DNA of 64,000 nucleotides, taken from positions 96,281,805 through 96,345,804 of the forward strand of contig NC_088295.1 in the NCBI RefSeq assembly GCF_032854445.1, in the 5' to 3' direction. The notes beneath the pieces are model-generated. The model did no database searches. It saw only the letters and a program-made list of their open reading frames with translations, and was not told where the DNA came from. Numbering within the stretch: position 1 is the stretch's first letter; each line of letters starts with the position of its first letter. Position numbers and translations under genes: made by a program. Below, piece after piece: positions 11,701-26,700 of the stretch. Source of the stretch: Liolophura sinensis. Its lineage: Eukaryota > Mollusca > Polyplacophora > Chitonida > Chitonidae.

Positions 11701-14700
11701 AAACCTACACAGAAATCATGGTTGTGTACTAGTGTACCCTGTTCACATTACATATTGAGATATTTCCTGTTGTTTAGCTGACTAAACCTACACAGAAATC
11801 ATGGTTGTGTACTAGTGTACCCTGTTCACATTACATATTGAGACATTTCCTGTTGTTTATCTGACTAAACCTATACAGAAATCATGGTTGTGTACTAGTG
11901 TAACCTGTTCACATTACATATTGAGACATTTCCTGTTGTTTATCTGACTAAACCTATACAGAAATCATGGTTGTGTACTAGTGTAACCTGTTCACATTAC
12001 ATATTGAGACATTTCCTGTTGTTTATCTGACTAAACCTATACAGAAATCATAGTTGTGTACTAGTGTAACCTGTTCACATTACATATTGAGACATTTCCT
12101 GTTGTTTATCTGACTAAACCTATACAGAAATCATGGTTATGTACTACTGTAACCTGTTCACATTACATATTGAGATATTTCCTGTTGTTTAGCTGACTAA
12201 ACCTACACAGAAATCATGGTTGTGTACTAGTGTACCCTGTTCACATTACATATTGAGATATTTCCTGTTGTTTAGCTGACTAAACCTACACAGAAATCAT
12301 GGTTGTGTACTAGTGTACCCTGTTCACATTACATAGAGATATTTCCTGTTGTTTTATCGGACTAAACCTACACAGAAATCATGGTTGTGTACTAGTGTAA
12401 CCTGTTCACATTACATATTGAGATATTTCCTGTTGTTTGTCTGACTAAACCTATACAGAAATCATAGTTGTGTACTAGTGTACCCTGTTCACATTACATA
12501 TTGAGATATTTCCTGTTGTTTATCTGACTAAACCTATACAGAAATCATGGTTGTGTACTAGTGTAACCTGTTCACATTACATACTGAGACATTTCCTGTT
12601 GTTTATCTGACTAAACCTATACAGAAATCATGGTTGTGTACTAGTGTAACCTGTTCACATTACATATTGAGATATTTCCTGTTGTTTATCTGACTAAACC
12701 TACACAGAAATCATGGTTGTGTACTAGTGTAACCTGTTCACATTACATATTGAGATATTTCCTGTTGTTTGTCTGACTAACCCTATACGGAAATCATTTG
12801 AGGGTACTAGTTTCATTAAATTAAACTTTGAGGTCTATTTTCAACAATTTATATTTGAAAACGTTTGCACCATCGTTTGATCTTTGAATTGAAAATCTGG
12901 TAGGTTCATTCCGCAAGGCAATTTGCGGAACGAAATGGGTCTGTAAGTCCAGTTTACAACACACGCACACGACAATTTCTGGTGCGTATTTAAGACCCTT
13001 ATTCACCTGATGCATCCTGCATGCATGCCGTGATTTTTGATTTTTATCAGTCTACACTTTATCAGGTTTTCTGCATATAACTAGTCTGAAATTGACAAAC
13101 TTGCAGGAGTGATCGAAAAGACCCACCTATTTTCAGTTCAAACCAGATATCGGCGTTGTGTTTCACAAACAATGTCACGCTCCGAACAAGCGCGAAATAA
13201 ATGTCAAGAGCCACAAAAACATTCTTCAAATGATGATTTGGCAGAGAAAAAATAGTACAGATAAATGAATTACTAATTCAGTGGACACAAATGGGGTGAA
13301 CATCGCCCAGAGTGATAAATGTTGACAATGAAAACACATTTCAGAGGTTGACTTAGCCTTATGCAATTAGTCACATCAGTACCACAGGCAATTCTATGCT
13401 TCTACACAAAGCTTGCCTCCGCCATTTGTCCGCTGCATATCACGTCCCCATTCCTTCCACCAAAGACTATGTTGGCAATGTGCCAGAGACCACTGTACTG
13501 TGTTCATTCAGAGCACATAAATAGGACTTCACGAACTTGACTGCTCAGATACACATCATGATGTTGTCATTTTTATTTTTACCTCATTTTGTGGGTTCAG
13601 TTGGAGAGTTTTTAACCGCTTGTCTTCCTATTTTTCTCTTATCTGCTTGCAAAAATTGCCCGTCCAAAAGATAGGAGAAAATGGATTCTAAATTGACGAA
13701 AACTCTGGGGCTAGTTAAAAGTAAAATTGCTCAAGGGAAGGTTAAGGGGATAAAATACATTGCCTCACTGAAATTTATGCCCAAAAAAGAAGATCTAAGC
13801 GAAAAAATTGCACGACTAGAAATAATTACTCTGAGACTGGAAAACAACTGTCAAGAAAAATTCCTTAGCTTGTCTTTTTAGCCAGTACTGTGTGTATATT
13901 ACATCCCTCAGAAGTATACAAAGACCGCTATCAGCAAATATTGGAAAATGAATGACGTGTCAGTTGCTGCCTGTCACATTGGCTCAAGCTCGACTGGCAG
14001 ATGACCAAATGTACGAAGCTGTATGAAGACAGCAAGTGAGCAACACATGAACACATCACACAGAGTACATGAAATCACACAATTTGCTTTTGGGCGAGGC
14101 CAGTACTGTATACTTAACAGCCAAAATCCTAAACTTCACTCCAGACAAACAAAGCTTACCTCAACAGAAATTCTCTTTTCGCCATACACTGCTTCTCCAG
14201 GTACTAAGTTCAGAGTGACCAATGCATCCTCTTTACCTCTGGCTATGAACACTCCTGAGGACATGAGATAAATGAAATATCGTGTGTGCAAAAGGAAAGA
14301 GATGTTAACACAAGATCATCATACAGCATCATCACAATAGGCTGATACATTGCTGACGTGCCATTAATCCATAACCAGTCATGAAATGGTGCTAATCATT
14401 TGTGGCATACACATTCGCAGGCACACACCACCGTCCACAGATGTGCACCACTGTCCACAGGACTGTGGATGGCGGTGTGTGCCCGCACAGGACTGTGTAC
14501 GGTGGTGTGTGTCAACTGCACCACTGTTCAAAGGATGCAGGTGCACACCACTCATCACAGGTAGCAGGTGCACACCACTCATCACAGGAAGCAGGTGCAC
14601 ACCACTCTTCACAGGACGCAGGTGCACACCACTGTTCACAGGACGCAGGTGCATGCACACCACTGTTCACAGGACGCAGGTGCATGCACACCACTGTTCA

Positions 14701-17700
14701 CAGGAAGCAGGTGCACACCAAGGTTCACAGGACGCAGGTGCACACCACTCTTCACAGGACGCAGGTGCACACCACTGTTCACAGGACGCAGGTGCACACC
14801 ACTCTTCACAGGAAGCAGGTGCACACCACTCTTCACAGGAAGCTGGTGCACACCACTCCTCACAGGAAGCAGGTGCACACCACTCTTCACAGGAAGCAGG
14901 TGCACACCACTCTTCACAGGAAGCAGGTGCACACCACTCTTCACAGGAAGCAGGTGCACACCACTCTTCACAGGACGCAGGTGCACACCACTGTTCACAG
15001 GAAGCAGGTGCACACAACTGTTCAAAGGACGCAGGTGCACACAACTGTTCAAAGGATGCAGGTGCACACCACTCTTCACAGGAAGCAGGTGCACACCACT
15101 GTTCACAGGAAGCAGGTGCACACCACTGTTCACAGGACGCAGGTGCACACCACTCTTCACAGGACGCAGGTGCACACCACTGTTCACAGGACGCAGGTGC
15201 ACACCACTCTTCACAGGAAGCAGGTGCACACCACTCTTCACAGGTAGCAGGTGCACACCACTTCACAGGAAGCTGGTGCACACCACTCCTCACAGGAAGC
15301 AGGTGCACACCACTCTTCACAGGAAGCAGGTGCACACCACTCTTCACAGGAAGCAGGTGCACACCACTGTTCACAGGACGCAGGTGCACACCATTGTTCA
15401 CAGGGCGCAGGTGCACACCACTCTTCACAGGGCGCAGGTGAACACCACTCTTCACAGGACGTAGGTGCACACCACCGTTCACAGAACACAGGTGCACACC
15501 ACCGTTCACAGGACGCAGGTGCACACCACTCTTCACAGGGTGCACCACCCAGAGAACAAGCTAGCATTTTATCGAGTGGCGCTCTGCCATGCCTCTCGGA
15601 ACGCCTGCCATCCCTCTGTGAAACCCCAGTACCTAGCGCCATGCCTAAAAATGTCCTTTGTAAAGTATTTTTTCCGTATTTTTTTTTTTTATCGAATAAA
15701 ACACTATGCACTATAATTCCATCGGCATATGATCTCGTACATATGTGTAGTTATTTTTCGCCTCCAATTCCTGAGAGTTATTTCCAAATCAGAAACCTGT
15801 TAGTTAAGACATTTTGAGTGCCTGAGGTATGGTTTCCGAAGTTCCGGAGTTGGCTGGCTGCGCAAATATCTGCGCAAACGCTCAAATTTTGTGACTTGCC
15901 AAGCCATTGCTTACTAAACTACACATGTAGCGCCTAGAATGGCGATGCATTGAGTTGACACAGTAACAAGCCGAGTTCAGCTTGCCTATCTAGGAAGCGT
16001 CGGTCCATCCTAGAATAGTGTTTTGAAGACAGGATGATTTCCCCATATAAAATTTCAGTTTAACCTATTAAGTCAATATTTTAGCCTTTTAACTGGCTCC
16101 GAAAACAGGTGTTTTCAGGTGAAAGTTTGTCAAATACGCCAGTGCGCTGACTTTTAGTGCTGCTTACTACAGAGTCTCAGATTACCGTTAAACCTTACAG
16201 GATTTTGATGTAAGAAATTCTTTTCAGTACAGCCACAGTGCATGACCGCTGATAAGTTGTTTGCTTTCTGTTAGGGAAATTTTTGCTGTTTTCGTGGGAT
16301 CGTGAACCCGATTTACTTTAAAAAGTAATTGATCCTGTTTCCTTTCAACTGAAGAAAGTTGAACACTGAAGTTAGTAAAAATAAATTTTGGAAGGCTGGA
16401 ATGATAATATATGAAAGATTTTGTTGTCACGGCAACTACTGACTGATTGTTGTGTTACGCCAAACTCATGATTATTTCACTCATATGACGGTGGGTCAGT
16501 ATTGTCAGGGGGGTGGAGGTAACCCCCGGAAGAAACTGGAGCAAACCACCAATCACTGGCAAGTCACTGACAACTTCCCCACTTGTCTTACAGCAGCCCC
16601 ATTTGCACAGTTCTACAAGCGTCGTCATCCACCTCGCCACCAAATCCCATGAAATTAACCACTAAACTGCCTGTGGTGGAATGAGAAAATTCCCTGCCGT
16701 AGTGACCCCAGTCGAACCCTGGTTGCCGGCATGGAAGTCAGGCACCATGGCCTGCGAGAGCAATTATAGTCAGATGTCATATCTATCGAATTGGGTACAG
16801 CAGGAAGCCTTGCGATTAAGGATCCCATTTGATCATGAGAATTACAAAGCTTACTAAGATACAATATTTTAGGCCACTTAATTTATCCTGATGTTAGATG
16901 TAAAATTACCCTTTTGACACAACGAAAGCATTTCCGGCAATGCAAGTTTTCAAGGAGAGGACAGGTAAGATATAGTTTAGTAAACTAAGAATTCGCTAGG
17001 GGTACTCGACAACTTAGTAGGAATTGAGGATAAAAGAGAGTTGATGTTCAATCCGATTGACCCGACTGACATGTAGGTTGTTAGAACATGGGAGGTAACA
17101 AGGGTTCTGGGTCTGGGTGCTCAAAAGTATTTTAGCCAATACCGGAGTTAAGTCATATTATGTATTTATGATTTTAACAAAACCCATCAAACAATACAGC
17201 TGTGCAGATATCAACTGGAACAGGAACCGATTTAGGTCATATTAAATTTACTTTCTACACAATCATTTCTGGGATAAGTACAAAACTGAAGACTTGGCTT
17301 TAAGTTAAATCGGGTATTAAAGTCCAAGGACAAGTTTTGAACAACCAGCCTCAGGCACCCAATTGTGATCAACAAGGGAGGTAACTCACATTTGATTTTA
17401 CTCTAAAACTTAATGTAGGGTATATTTAATTAAACCGAGAAATAACTAAACAAAGGTTTTTTTTAATGAATTCTTTCACTGAAACCACCTGTAAATGTAA
17501 TGTATGTAAGACAATATTAACGATTTTTTTCTTGGATTTTAGGTCTACTTTCAAGTTCTTGCTTATTCTTGCCCAAACTGAAAATATAATTTTTTATCAA
17601 AAAAGGTAAAATTTCTGTTCTTCTTAAGATCACAGCAGTTTACAAAGGAAAGGGTGAAGTGAATATTATGAAATCTATAAATAATTAAAAAATACAACAT

Positions 17701-20700
17701 AAAACTTGCATTCATTTGCAAAAAAAAAAAAAAATTTCCGTTTGTAAAATTTTCACCTGTAAGAATCCCTAGTTACTTGCACTTACTACAAACAATAATG
17801 TTTTGACATCCACACATGTATCTCACCTTCATGTCTGTGTGGCTCAACAACCACCTTTTTCCCACCTCGCATTCCCCCTCGGCCCCCTGAAGTGAAAAGA
17901 AAGGAAATGTAAAGCGTGGGCACACCACTGAAATCCCACCTCTTGATTATATAACAAAGTTGCATTTGTCACTACTTCCTGTAAATTGGACTAAACCAGA
18001 CCCAAAAAGAAACACTTGACCAAATGTATATATACATTGATGAAATATCCATCAGGAAGTTTAAAAAGCATAATTTAAACTGAACAAAAAACAAATTCAT
18101 GTTTTACTTGTTTCGAACATACTCATTTAGAACAAACTGTGTTGCCAGTGGGTAAATCTGGTTATATTGGACATAATGAGTGTAAACTAAAACAAGGTTA
18201 GGTATCTTGGCCCTATATTAAGTACAAGGCAAGATTAGGGATTAGGTATTAGGCACTCTCCACAACTGTAGGTATCAAGGTGCGCTTGGTGCACCCTCTA
18301 ACGTCAACTGTAGGTATCAAGGTGCGCTTGGTGCACCCTCCACAGTCAACTGTAGGTATCAAGGCGTGCTTGGTGCACCCTCCACAGTCAACTGTAGGTA
18401 TCAAGGCGTGCTTGGTGCACCCTCCATAGTCAACTGTATGTTTCAAGGCTTGCTTGGTGCGCCCTCCACAGTCAACTGTACGTTTCAAGGCGTTTCAAGG
18501 CTAACCATCTTATTTAGTAACAGGCATTGTGATACTGTATAGTAAGAGTAGTAGGAATTATGATATTCTTTAGTAACAGGGATTGTGATATTCTTTAGTA
18601 ACAGAGACTGTGATCTGATCTGAGGTGAGGAGTTCTATATTTTTCCCTGAAAACGGTACAGTCAAGGAAACCAGATTACAATGGCTGCTAAACTTCACTT
18701 TTAGTTAAAGCTATTTTAGATGCTATCTCCAATAGTAAAGTGACCATATACAAAAACATAGCTGAATAATTTGTTGAAGAGGTTTATAGTTTTCTTATTG
18801 TGCGCACTTTAAATCTTGCAATCCTCTCTTCATAATGAAATACATGTGTATCAATCAACTGAGTCATGAGGCCAAAGTCTCCCTGGTATAAAAAAAAAAA
18901 TATTTTTTTATCAAAATAAGACTGATCACTGGAAATGCCTGGATGTCCAATGACGCTGAAAGCCCTCCTTCCTGAATAAGGTAGAGTCACTACTGCAGAA
19001 GCAGGGTCAGATAAAAAAGAATCTGTTTATTTCAGAATGAGTTAGATGGAACTTCAAGGAGACTTGTTGTAATCCTGGAGATAGTGCTTCTGTAACTTAC
19101 CTCTGCCTCCACCACCACCACGCCCTCTTCCAAAACCTAACAAAACAAAACACGAAAGTCACTGTCAACCCAATCAAATTCCCTTTTTCCAGAAAAGACA
19201 GCGTTCAAACCTGCATGCCACAAACTGGATTAATACTAAACCAACTTTTTAAGTCTAGCTGTTTGGTTCCGGCCACCAAAGCCTCACAAAAACTAAGAGT
19301 GGCACTGTCAACTTTTTGTCTTAACCACTGTTAAATAGGTAAGCACCATTAACAACTATACCACTGTCCACTGTCCATGTAGATAGTAGCCTTACTATGA
19401 CTCACCTCTGCCTCCTCCTCTTCCTCGATCCCCAAAGCCTCCCCGACCTCCGCGCCCTCCACGATCTCCGCCACGGCCACCATATCCACCACGACCTCCA
19501 AAACCACCACGACCTCCAAATCCACCACGACCTCCAAAACCACCACGACCTCCACCTCGTGGAGAAAAGGCTGAGAAGAAGAAAGTGAAAGCCAAACAAT
19601 AATGTAACGAAAGATAACATTTTCTTGCTCACCATCATTTCTAGAAGTTCATGTGTGATCAGGAAGCAAGCAGGGTTATTTGAATACCAAATGACAAAAG
19701 TGTTTTTCATTTTATATTATAACCCCCTTGAAGGTATAACGTACGTTCTCCATGAAACAGAACATGCACCGCATACAAAGAGATTTGTACCTAAGGCCCA
19801 TGATTATTGACTGTTACCTTTTTTCCTGGAAATAATGAAATAATAATCTATTAATCTAATTATCGGCCGAATGTTAAAATTCTCCCTTTGTTGTGAGAAA
19901 GCTGTGTGTCCACTGTATTCCCGTGTGCCCCGTTCACTAACTACTTTATACCTTATCCCCATGTCCCTATGAATGTGATGCTGCATCAGGACTCGTTGCT
20001 ATACAATATCATACACCTAGTAATGATAGCAATGACCAGCGAGACTCTCACTAATGTAGTTGCTGTGAGTTCAAGTCCAGCTCAGGCTGGCTTCCCCTCC
20101 GGCCCTAAGTGGGAAGGTCTGCCAGCAAGCTGCGGATAGTGATGGGTTTCCTCCGGGCTCCATCTGGTTTCCTCTCACTATAATGCTGGCCGCTGGCGTA
20201 TTAGTGAAATATTATGGAGTACAGAGTAAAATACCAAACAAATAAATAAATCATAAAGCAAAATGCTTATAATCGCAATTCATTGCGTTCTGTAACTTTA
20301 CTCTTTCTCAGTAACTGTACCTCTGTTTGTCCAAAATGTACATGGTACAATTATAAGTGGCTGCATGCCTGCATGGAAAAGCGTAGTCCATACACCAACA
20401 TCCCCGTGCCTCAGCCACCTCACTTATTTTGGGGCAAATAATCGCTCATTGTTTTGATTACTGGTTTTGGATGATCTCCCTTGGAACATCATTACCATGT
20501 GCGCATAGCTTGTTTATATCAGATAGTGTAGGTTAGATGAATAAAGCAGATGTGTGCTGTTAAGCTATGGGCATATATCTGGTACTGAGGTTCCCTTACA
20601 TGTATGTAACCACTATGTTGCTTTGGAGCTGTTCGTTTGAAAAGGCTGTGATGAGAAGTGCAACTTTCACGCAGTATTCTGCCTGACAGATGTTCTCTAT

Positions 20701-23700
20701 ACATGACAAATGTTCTCTATACATGACAAATGTTCTCTCTACATGACAAATGTTCTCTATACATGACAAATGTTCTCTCTACATGACAAATGTTCTCTAT
20801 ACATGACAAATGTTCTCTCTACATTACAAATGTTCTCTACAGATGACATACATACATGACAAATGTTCTTTATACACGAAAAGTGTTCTCTATACACGCA
20901 GGGCAATTGGGATTAATGGTTCTAAAATAAAAAACAAGACTTTAACAATTTGATCTGCCTGTTGTGAACTAAAGACAGGTTGCATGACCTACTTCTGGTA
21001 GCCATATTGGAGTACTGTGTCTATAGCAGCCCATGTTAACAGGACTCCAATATGGCTAACAGGCTACTGTTCTGTCAAAGTGATGATGTCACATGCAACC
21101 CCTATATACCCGGTACCGAGTGAGTGCTTGGGGTTTAACGTCGTACTCAACAATTTTTCAGTCACATGACGACGAAAATTCGTCTTCATAACATGTGTTT
21201 GTAATCAAGCACCTGTTTGGTTTACTAACTCCATATTTGTTTTAAGCTCATCAAAGGATGTAATACATTCTTTAAGCCGTCATGGCTTATTTTCTGCTTT
21301 CTGACCATAGATTTATTATCAAATCAGTGTCAAAAGCATCCACCATAGATATATATCATTACAATGGCAACGCTCATTGGACAATCATCTTAATTGCACC
21401 AATGGGTAAACCTGTTGAAAATGCATCCATCATTTTCCTTACTTTCCTTTCTCCATCTGATTTCCGTTTCACGCCAGGAGGGTATTCCGCAATGAACTTG
21501 AATGGATGAAAAATTTGGCATACTTGATATTTTCATGATTTTTATTAACTTTATATAGTGTTTTTATTAAACAATAAATCTAGACATGAGTTTTCATATA
21601 TTTTGGTAGATATTTTCCACTGTTGTACAGTGTCTGCAAAAAAAATTCTAAAGGTCAAAGTGTCCCTCTTGAATAATAAGATTCTCAAGTTTGCATGTAG
21701 TATCCGTACACATAGACATATGACAGTCAGGTGTAATATTGTATTGACAATTTCAAGCCTTTAAGATAAAATTATCTCATTTTGTCACATACTACAACTA
21801 GCTGTGTATGCAAGTCACATACTACAACTAGCTATGTATGTAAGTCACATACTACAACTAGCTATGTATGTAAGTCACATACTACAACTAGCTATGTATG
21901 TAAGTCACATACTACAACTAGCTATGTATGTAATATAAAATCAGAAGCAAAGCTCTTTTTATTAGGTTTTTTTTCAAGGCTCTCAATAACGCCCCTGTTG
22001 TGATCAAAAGTTTTATAAATTATTTGTTTGTCCACTTAGGGTAATCCCCTAAAGCAGGAAACACTTGCTGTGTGCACACACTTTGTAATTCTTCTATTTT
22101 GGGGACATTTTGTCTGCTCTTTTTAACCAGTACACACTGTAACAGGGATAAATATTTTTCCTCCCACGTGGTTAGTACATCCATGCAACAACATATAAAT
22201 GTCTTCACTTTTCTGAAAAACATAGAATTGTAATTTTCTGTTTTAATCAGTTCCAATTAATATGTCCTGAAATGTAGGAGGATTACGAGACACAGATGCA
22301 TAGTTGAGTGTTGAGTTGGCTATGTTTACTGCTAAACATCTTTTAAATATTTATTTATCACATTCAATATTAAAGGCACAAGCAGGAAATAGTGCCATTT
22401 AAAGCTATTATTTGTGCAGAAAACTGACCTTTTTGGAAAAATAACACCCTGCCCCTTTTTGTTTGAAGCTTGTGGCCTGTATGTATCCACCAAAATGTAA
22501 ACCTCTCCGCCAAATACAATTCAGAGATCTAGCCCGGACATGAATATGGACCTACAGACAGACAAAATCACTATCGCTATACGCTCCGCCCATTAAAATG
22601 ATGGGAAGGGGAAAGAATTTAGTTTCCCAGGTCCAAGGACAATAAAAAAAAATCAAGTTTCTCTTGTTGATCTTAGAACAACAACAAGCTTACAGCAATC
22701 ACTGAAAGCAAAAGAAAGCTAAAATATGAAGTAACAGTCAACAGAAAACTGAAAACTTGCTGTAATAACACTCTATTTTTCAGATTTTTTATAGTGTTGA
22801 AAGGTACCAGTATTCAAATATTTGAATACTATGGTGGGCTTTGTGAGTTATACTGACAGTATCTAGGAGCTTCGGCACCTTTTTCTCACCAGAAGAAAGT
22901 AATCTGGTCTATTTAGTGAAGCCTACTTCGATTTTTAGATGACTTTTGCTTTAATAAATATCATAAAATACAAAACACAGTAAATGATACACACACTGCA
23001 AAGATATATAGAGTGTCAGAAAGGGGAATCAATTATTTTTTTAGCAGCATTTCTTCAAATAAAAGGTGATGCCTTCATCCCACAGGCAAGCTCACATTTT
23101 TGACGCATTATGTCACATTTTTGACATACTATCACCTCCTTCTGCATCCTGTTTGGCACTGTAACTCCAATTGCTGCAACACTCCAATCAAAGTTACATG
23201 TATTTGCAACTAACTTTTCACACATGAATTTCCTTGGGAGCTCAAAGATATTAAATATTTTTTTGTATGTACTGTATTATTGCAGATATTTTTGACACTC
23301 CATATTGACTCAGAAGGCGAAATTTTTTATGTGTCAGAGTAAACAAAAAATAATGAGATATTTACCGTTCATTGTTTAATAATTTTTTAAAATAACGATT
23401 GTAAAAATGTCCTGGTTTTATTACACTGATACAGATTTAATGAAGTCGTAAGTATCAAAAGCGTGCAGTTTGAGATTGAGTATGCTGTTTACAAATGATG
23501 AACTAATCAATAATCACCTCACATACTGCATTTTCAACTGTCCTAATCACGGTAACCCTAAATTCATTAACAGGCCATATTTATGCAGAAATGACCTGAC
23601 TGGCTCCAGCCATGAGGCCAATCAAACAGCTGGAACTATGTGCCTTCAGTTATGGTAAATAACCTGATGTTTTGCACGCGAGTTGCTGTTGTTTACTTTC

Positions 23701-26700
23701 ACACAATTTCAGTTAGCGATAAGATGACAGAAGAGAGCGATTACAGTCAGAACTGTCCTCTTATTGCAGAAAAGTTCCTGCGTTTTTATATAGAGAACCC
23801 CCATTAAACACAGAAAACTCTACGCAATGTTTCCGAAAAAACTACCATGATTTACTTTTTTGGGTAGCACTGTGTGTGAGTAGGGCATAACAGGAGTGAC
23901 TGGCTTTGTAAACAAAATGTTTTATGATTTCCTGCGGACCGTTTCCCAGACATGATTTACGTGTCGCCTGCCGCACACAAAATTAGTCTTGTGCCTTTGC
24001 CAGCAAAAATTACGTGATCAATGGTGGATATGAGGAAATTTCGAGTCCTGTGGTTGTACATGGCTTGTATCCAGATGTAGATAAAACCAATCTCTATGAC
24101 CAAAAACTTTCATCTGAGGGGATTCAGTATTAAGTAAATTAAGTATTCATGTTTAAGAAAGATGGGTGTAAGTTAAGACTCTTTCAAATTGACTGTCAAC
24201 TTCATCTTGTCTGTTGGTAGGCCTAGTTTTCAAGTATGGATTTGTGATATGCTAAATTCTGCTACAGCGTTCTATACAGAGTTTAAAAACAGATATGTGT
24301 CCACATGTGTAAAGATAGTGGACAGTCATGCTTAATCCCCACAGAGTTTTCTCTCAAATTCCCATTTATCACAAAATCAGAATAATAAAACAATCAACCT
24401 GTTGCTAAGTGCATGTACTAAAATGATTATGATTAAGACTGTGGAAAACATTAAACTGTTGATGGTAGGAGCACAGACTAACAGCTCAGTGAACGGTGAA
24501 CTGTTGGTGGTAGGAGCACAGACTAACAGCCCAGTGAACGGTGAACTGTTGGTGGTAGGAGCACAGACTAACAGCCCAGTGAACGGTGAACTGTTGGTGG
24601 TAGGAGCACAGACTAACAGCCCAGTGAACTGTGAACTGTTGATGGTAGGAGCACAGACTAACAGCCCAGTGAACGGTGAACTGTTGGTGGTAGAAGCACA
24701 GTTGGTGGTAGAAGCACAGACTAACAGCTCAGTGAACGGTGAACTGTTGGTGGTAGGAGCACAGACTAACAGCTCAGTGAACGGTGAACTGTTGGTGGTA
24801 GGAGCACAGACTAACAGCCCAGTGAACGGTGAACTGTTGGTGGTAGGAGCACAGACTAACAGCCCAGTGAACGGTGAACTGTTGGTGGTAGGAGCACAGA
24901 CTAACAGCTCAGTGAACGGTGAACTGTTGGTGGTAGGAGCACACACTGAACGGTGAACTGTTGGTGGTAGGAGCACAAACTAACAACTCAGTGAACGGTG
25001 AACTGTTGGTGGTAGGAGCACAGACTAACAGCTCAGTGAATGGTGAACTGTTGGTGGTAGGAGCACAGACTAACAGCTCAGTGAACGGTGAACTGTTGGT
25101 GGTAGGAGCACAGACTAACAGCCCAGTGAACGGTGAACTGTTGGTGGTAGGAGCACAGACTAACAGCTCAGTGAACGGTGAACTGTTGGTGGTAGAAGCA
25201 CACACTAACAGCTCAGTGAACGGTGAACTGTTGGTGGTAGGAGCACAGACTAACAGCCCAGTGAACGGTGAACTGTTGGTGGTAGGAGCACAGACTAACA
25301 GCCCAGTGAACGGTGAACTGTTGGTGGTAGGAGCACAGACTAACAGCCCAGTGAACGGTGAACTGTTGATGGTAGGAGCACAGACTAACAGCCCAGTGAA
25401 CGGTGAACTGTTGGTGGTATGGAGCACAGACTAACAGCTCAGTGAACGGTGAACTGTTGGTGGTAGGAGCACGGACTAACAGCTCATTAAAGTGAGAGCT
25501 TGTTTCTTACACTCTTGAACTGTCTGTATAATCCTCTCACCACCCCTGATGCTGTCCTGCGGCGCTCAGTCAGTAACAACCACAATCAACCTTATGAATC
25601 CTGTGATGCACTTTGCTAGTCCTAGGGCGAAACTTTAGGTCATTTACAGTAAACACACCAAGATGGTGTTGAACTGAGATGAAACAGTTTGTTATGTGCC
25701 TAAAAATTCCTACCACACACTATAAGTCTGCAACAAGGACGGAATGCATTTAGCCTTTCTGATAAGCAATAACTTGGGCCAGTGGAACTCACATTACATA
25801 CAGCCCAGGTCCAGTTCTATTTAACTCCACATGGACAATTTCACTGTCCTTTATCACTTGTCACATTTCAACTCGTCTTTCTAGTTTACTAAACATCTGA
25901 TGTCGAAGCCTACAGCTGTGAAAATGATGTAGGTGATATTATGGGATAGACAGAAAATGGTGTTGTGTCCAGATACATCACTAATATATGACTGATTGAT
26001 GTTTTGATGGATTCTGTCCACATGGTGCATAGATATTAACCCTAGTGGCCCAGTCATTGTACTGTATGTGTACTGCATGTGTACTGTATAGAAATAAGAA
26101 CAAGATGTGAAACAACGTCTTAACGATTTTAGAAGTAAAGCTCCATTAGTTTTAGGCTGATCTATATAGAACCCTCGTAGTCGTGCGCAGTCAGTAGTTA
26201 ATCCACAATAGCCATGATGCAAACGGAAGCCATCAAAATGTCAACATGTAAACTTACTTGGATACAGCACCATTCTTTTCTGTCTCCTCTATCTCATAAT
26301 CATCTAACATGCTATATCAAGGGATGCTATAACAGACAGAAGACATGGGCCCTGTGTCCTAATCACTAATCTACATGCTGTTAATTTGATGAGTTCTGTC
26401 CACATTGTGGTGCTGCACTCGAAGGATGGCATAAGACTTGAAGAACGGTGCAAGACTCGCAGGATGGTGCAAGACTCACAAGACGGCATAAGACTCGTAG
26501 GACACCACGAAGCATAATGCTCTATATAAAGGGTGTGTCAAAGTAATTTACTACTTTATGGCAGAACTCGCAGAAACCCAAACCAGCATATTTGATCTTT
26601 GGCATATATTCCCCACATATTCCCCGTCCATCTGCTGTTCAAGCAAGTCCCATTTCCAGATATCAAAATCCCTATCTGACTGGTCGATGATCTGTGCTGC

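Larger units (their letters stand above)
15547..17826. other. Fibrillarin intron 4, mostly unique, with dispersed repeats
   Basis: It contains a reversed tRNA-like SINE head at about 16,660-16,790 and the inverted copy of dispersed repeat C at about 16,985-17,110. There is a poly-A run near 17,720. No exon is seen. Confidence 0.5.
19571..24451. other. Fibrillarin intron 1, proximal half
   Basis: Intron 1 (19,571-29,800) is the largest at about 10.2 kb. This half holds a family 1 SINE-like copy (20,030-20,255), two minisatellites (20,693-20,890 and 21,784-21,931), a reversed family 2 SINE tail (21,118-21,200) and about 2.5 kb of apparently unique AT-rich sequence. No exon or snoRNA could be recognised by eye. 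Confidence 0.5.

Noticed and set aside
2714-12798. Common origin for the two arrays that both have an 83-bp period
   Set aside because: Their unit sequences are unrelated; the equal period appears to be coincidence.
13681-13881. A 66-codon Lys-rich plus-strand open frame in fibrillarin intron 5
   Set aside because: Too short, no recognisable family, and in AT-rich intronic sequence where such frames arise by chance.
14386-15817. Long open frames (up to about 350 codons) in several frames on both strands
   Set aside because: They are produced by the stop-free 27-bp repeat, whose length is a multiple of three. The predicted proteins are pure repeats with no conserved flank.
24377-25434. Repetitive open frames of 150-200 codons on both strands
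   Set aside because: Caused by the 45-bp period; no start, splice or similarity evidence.
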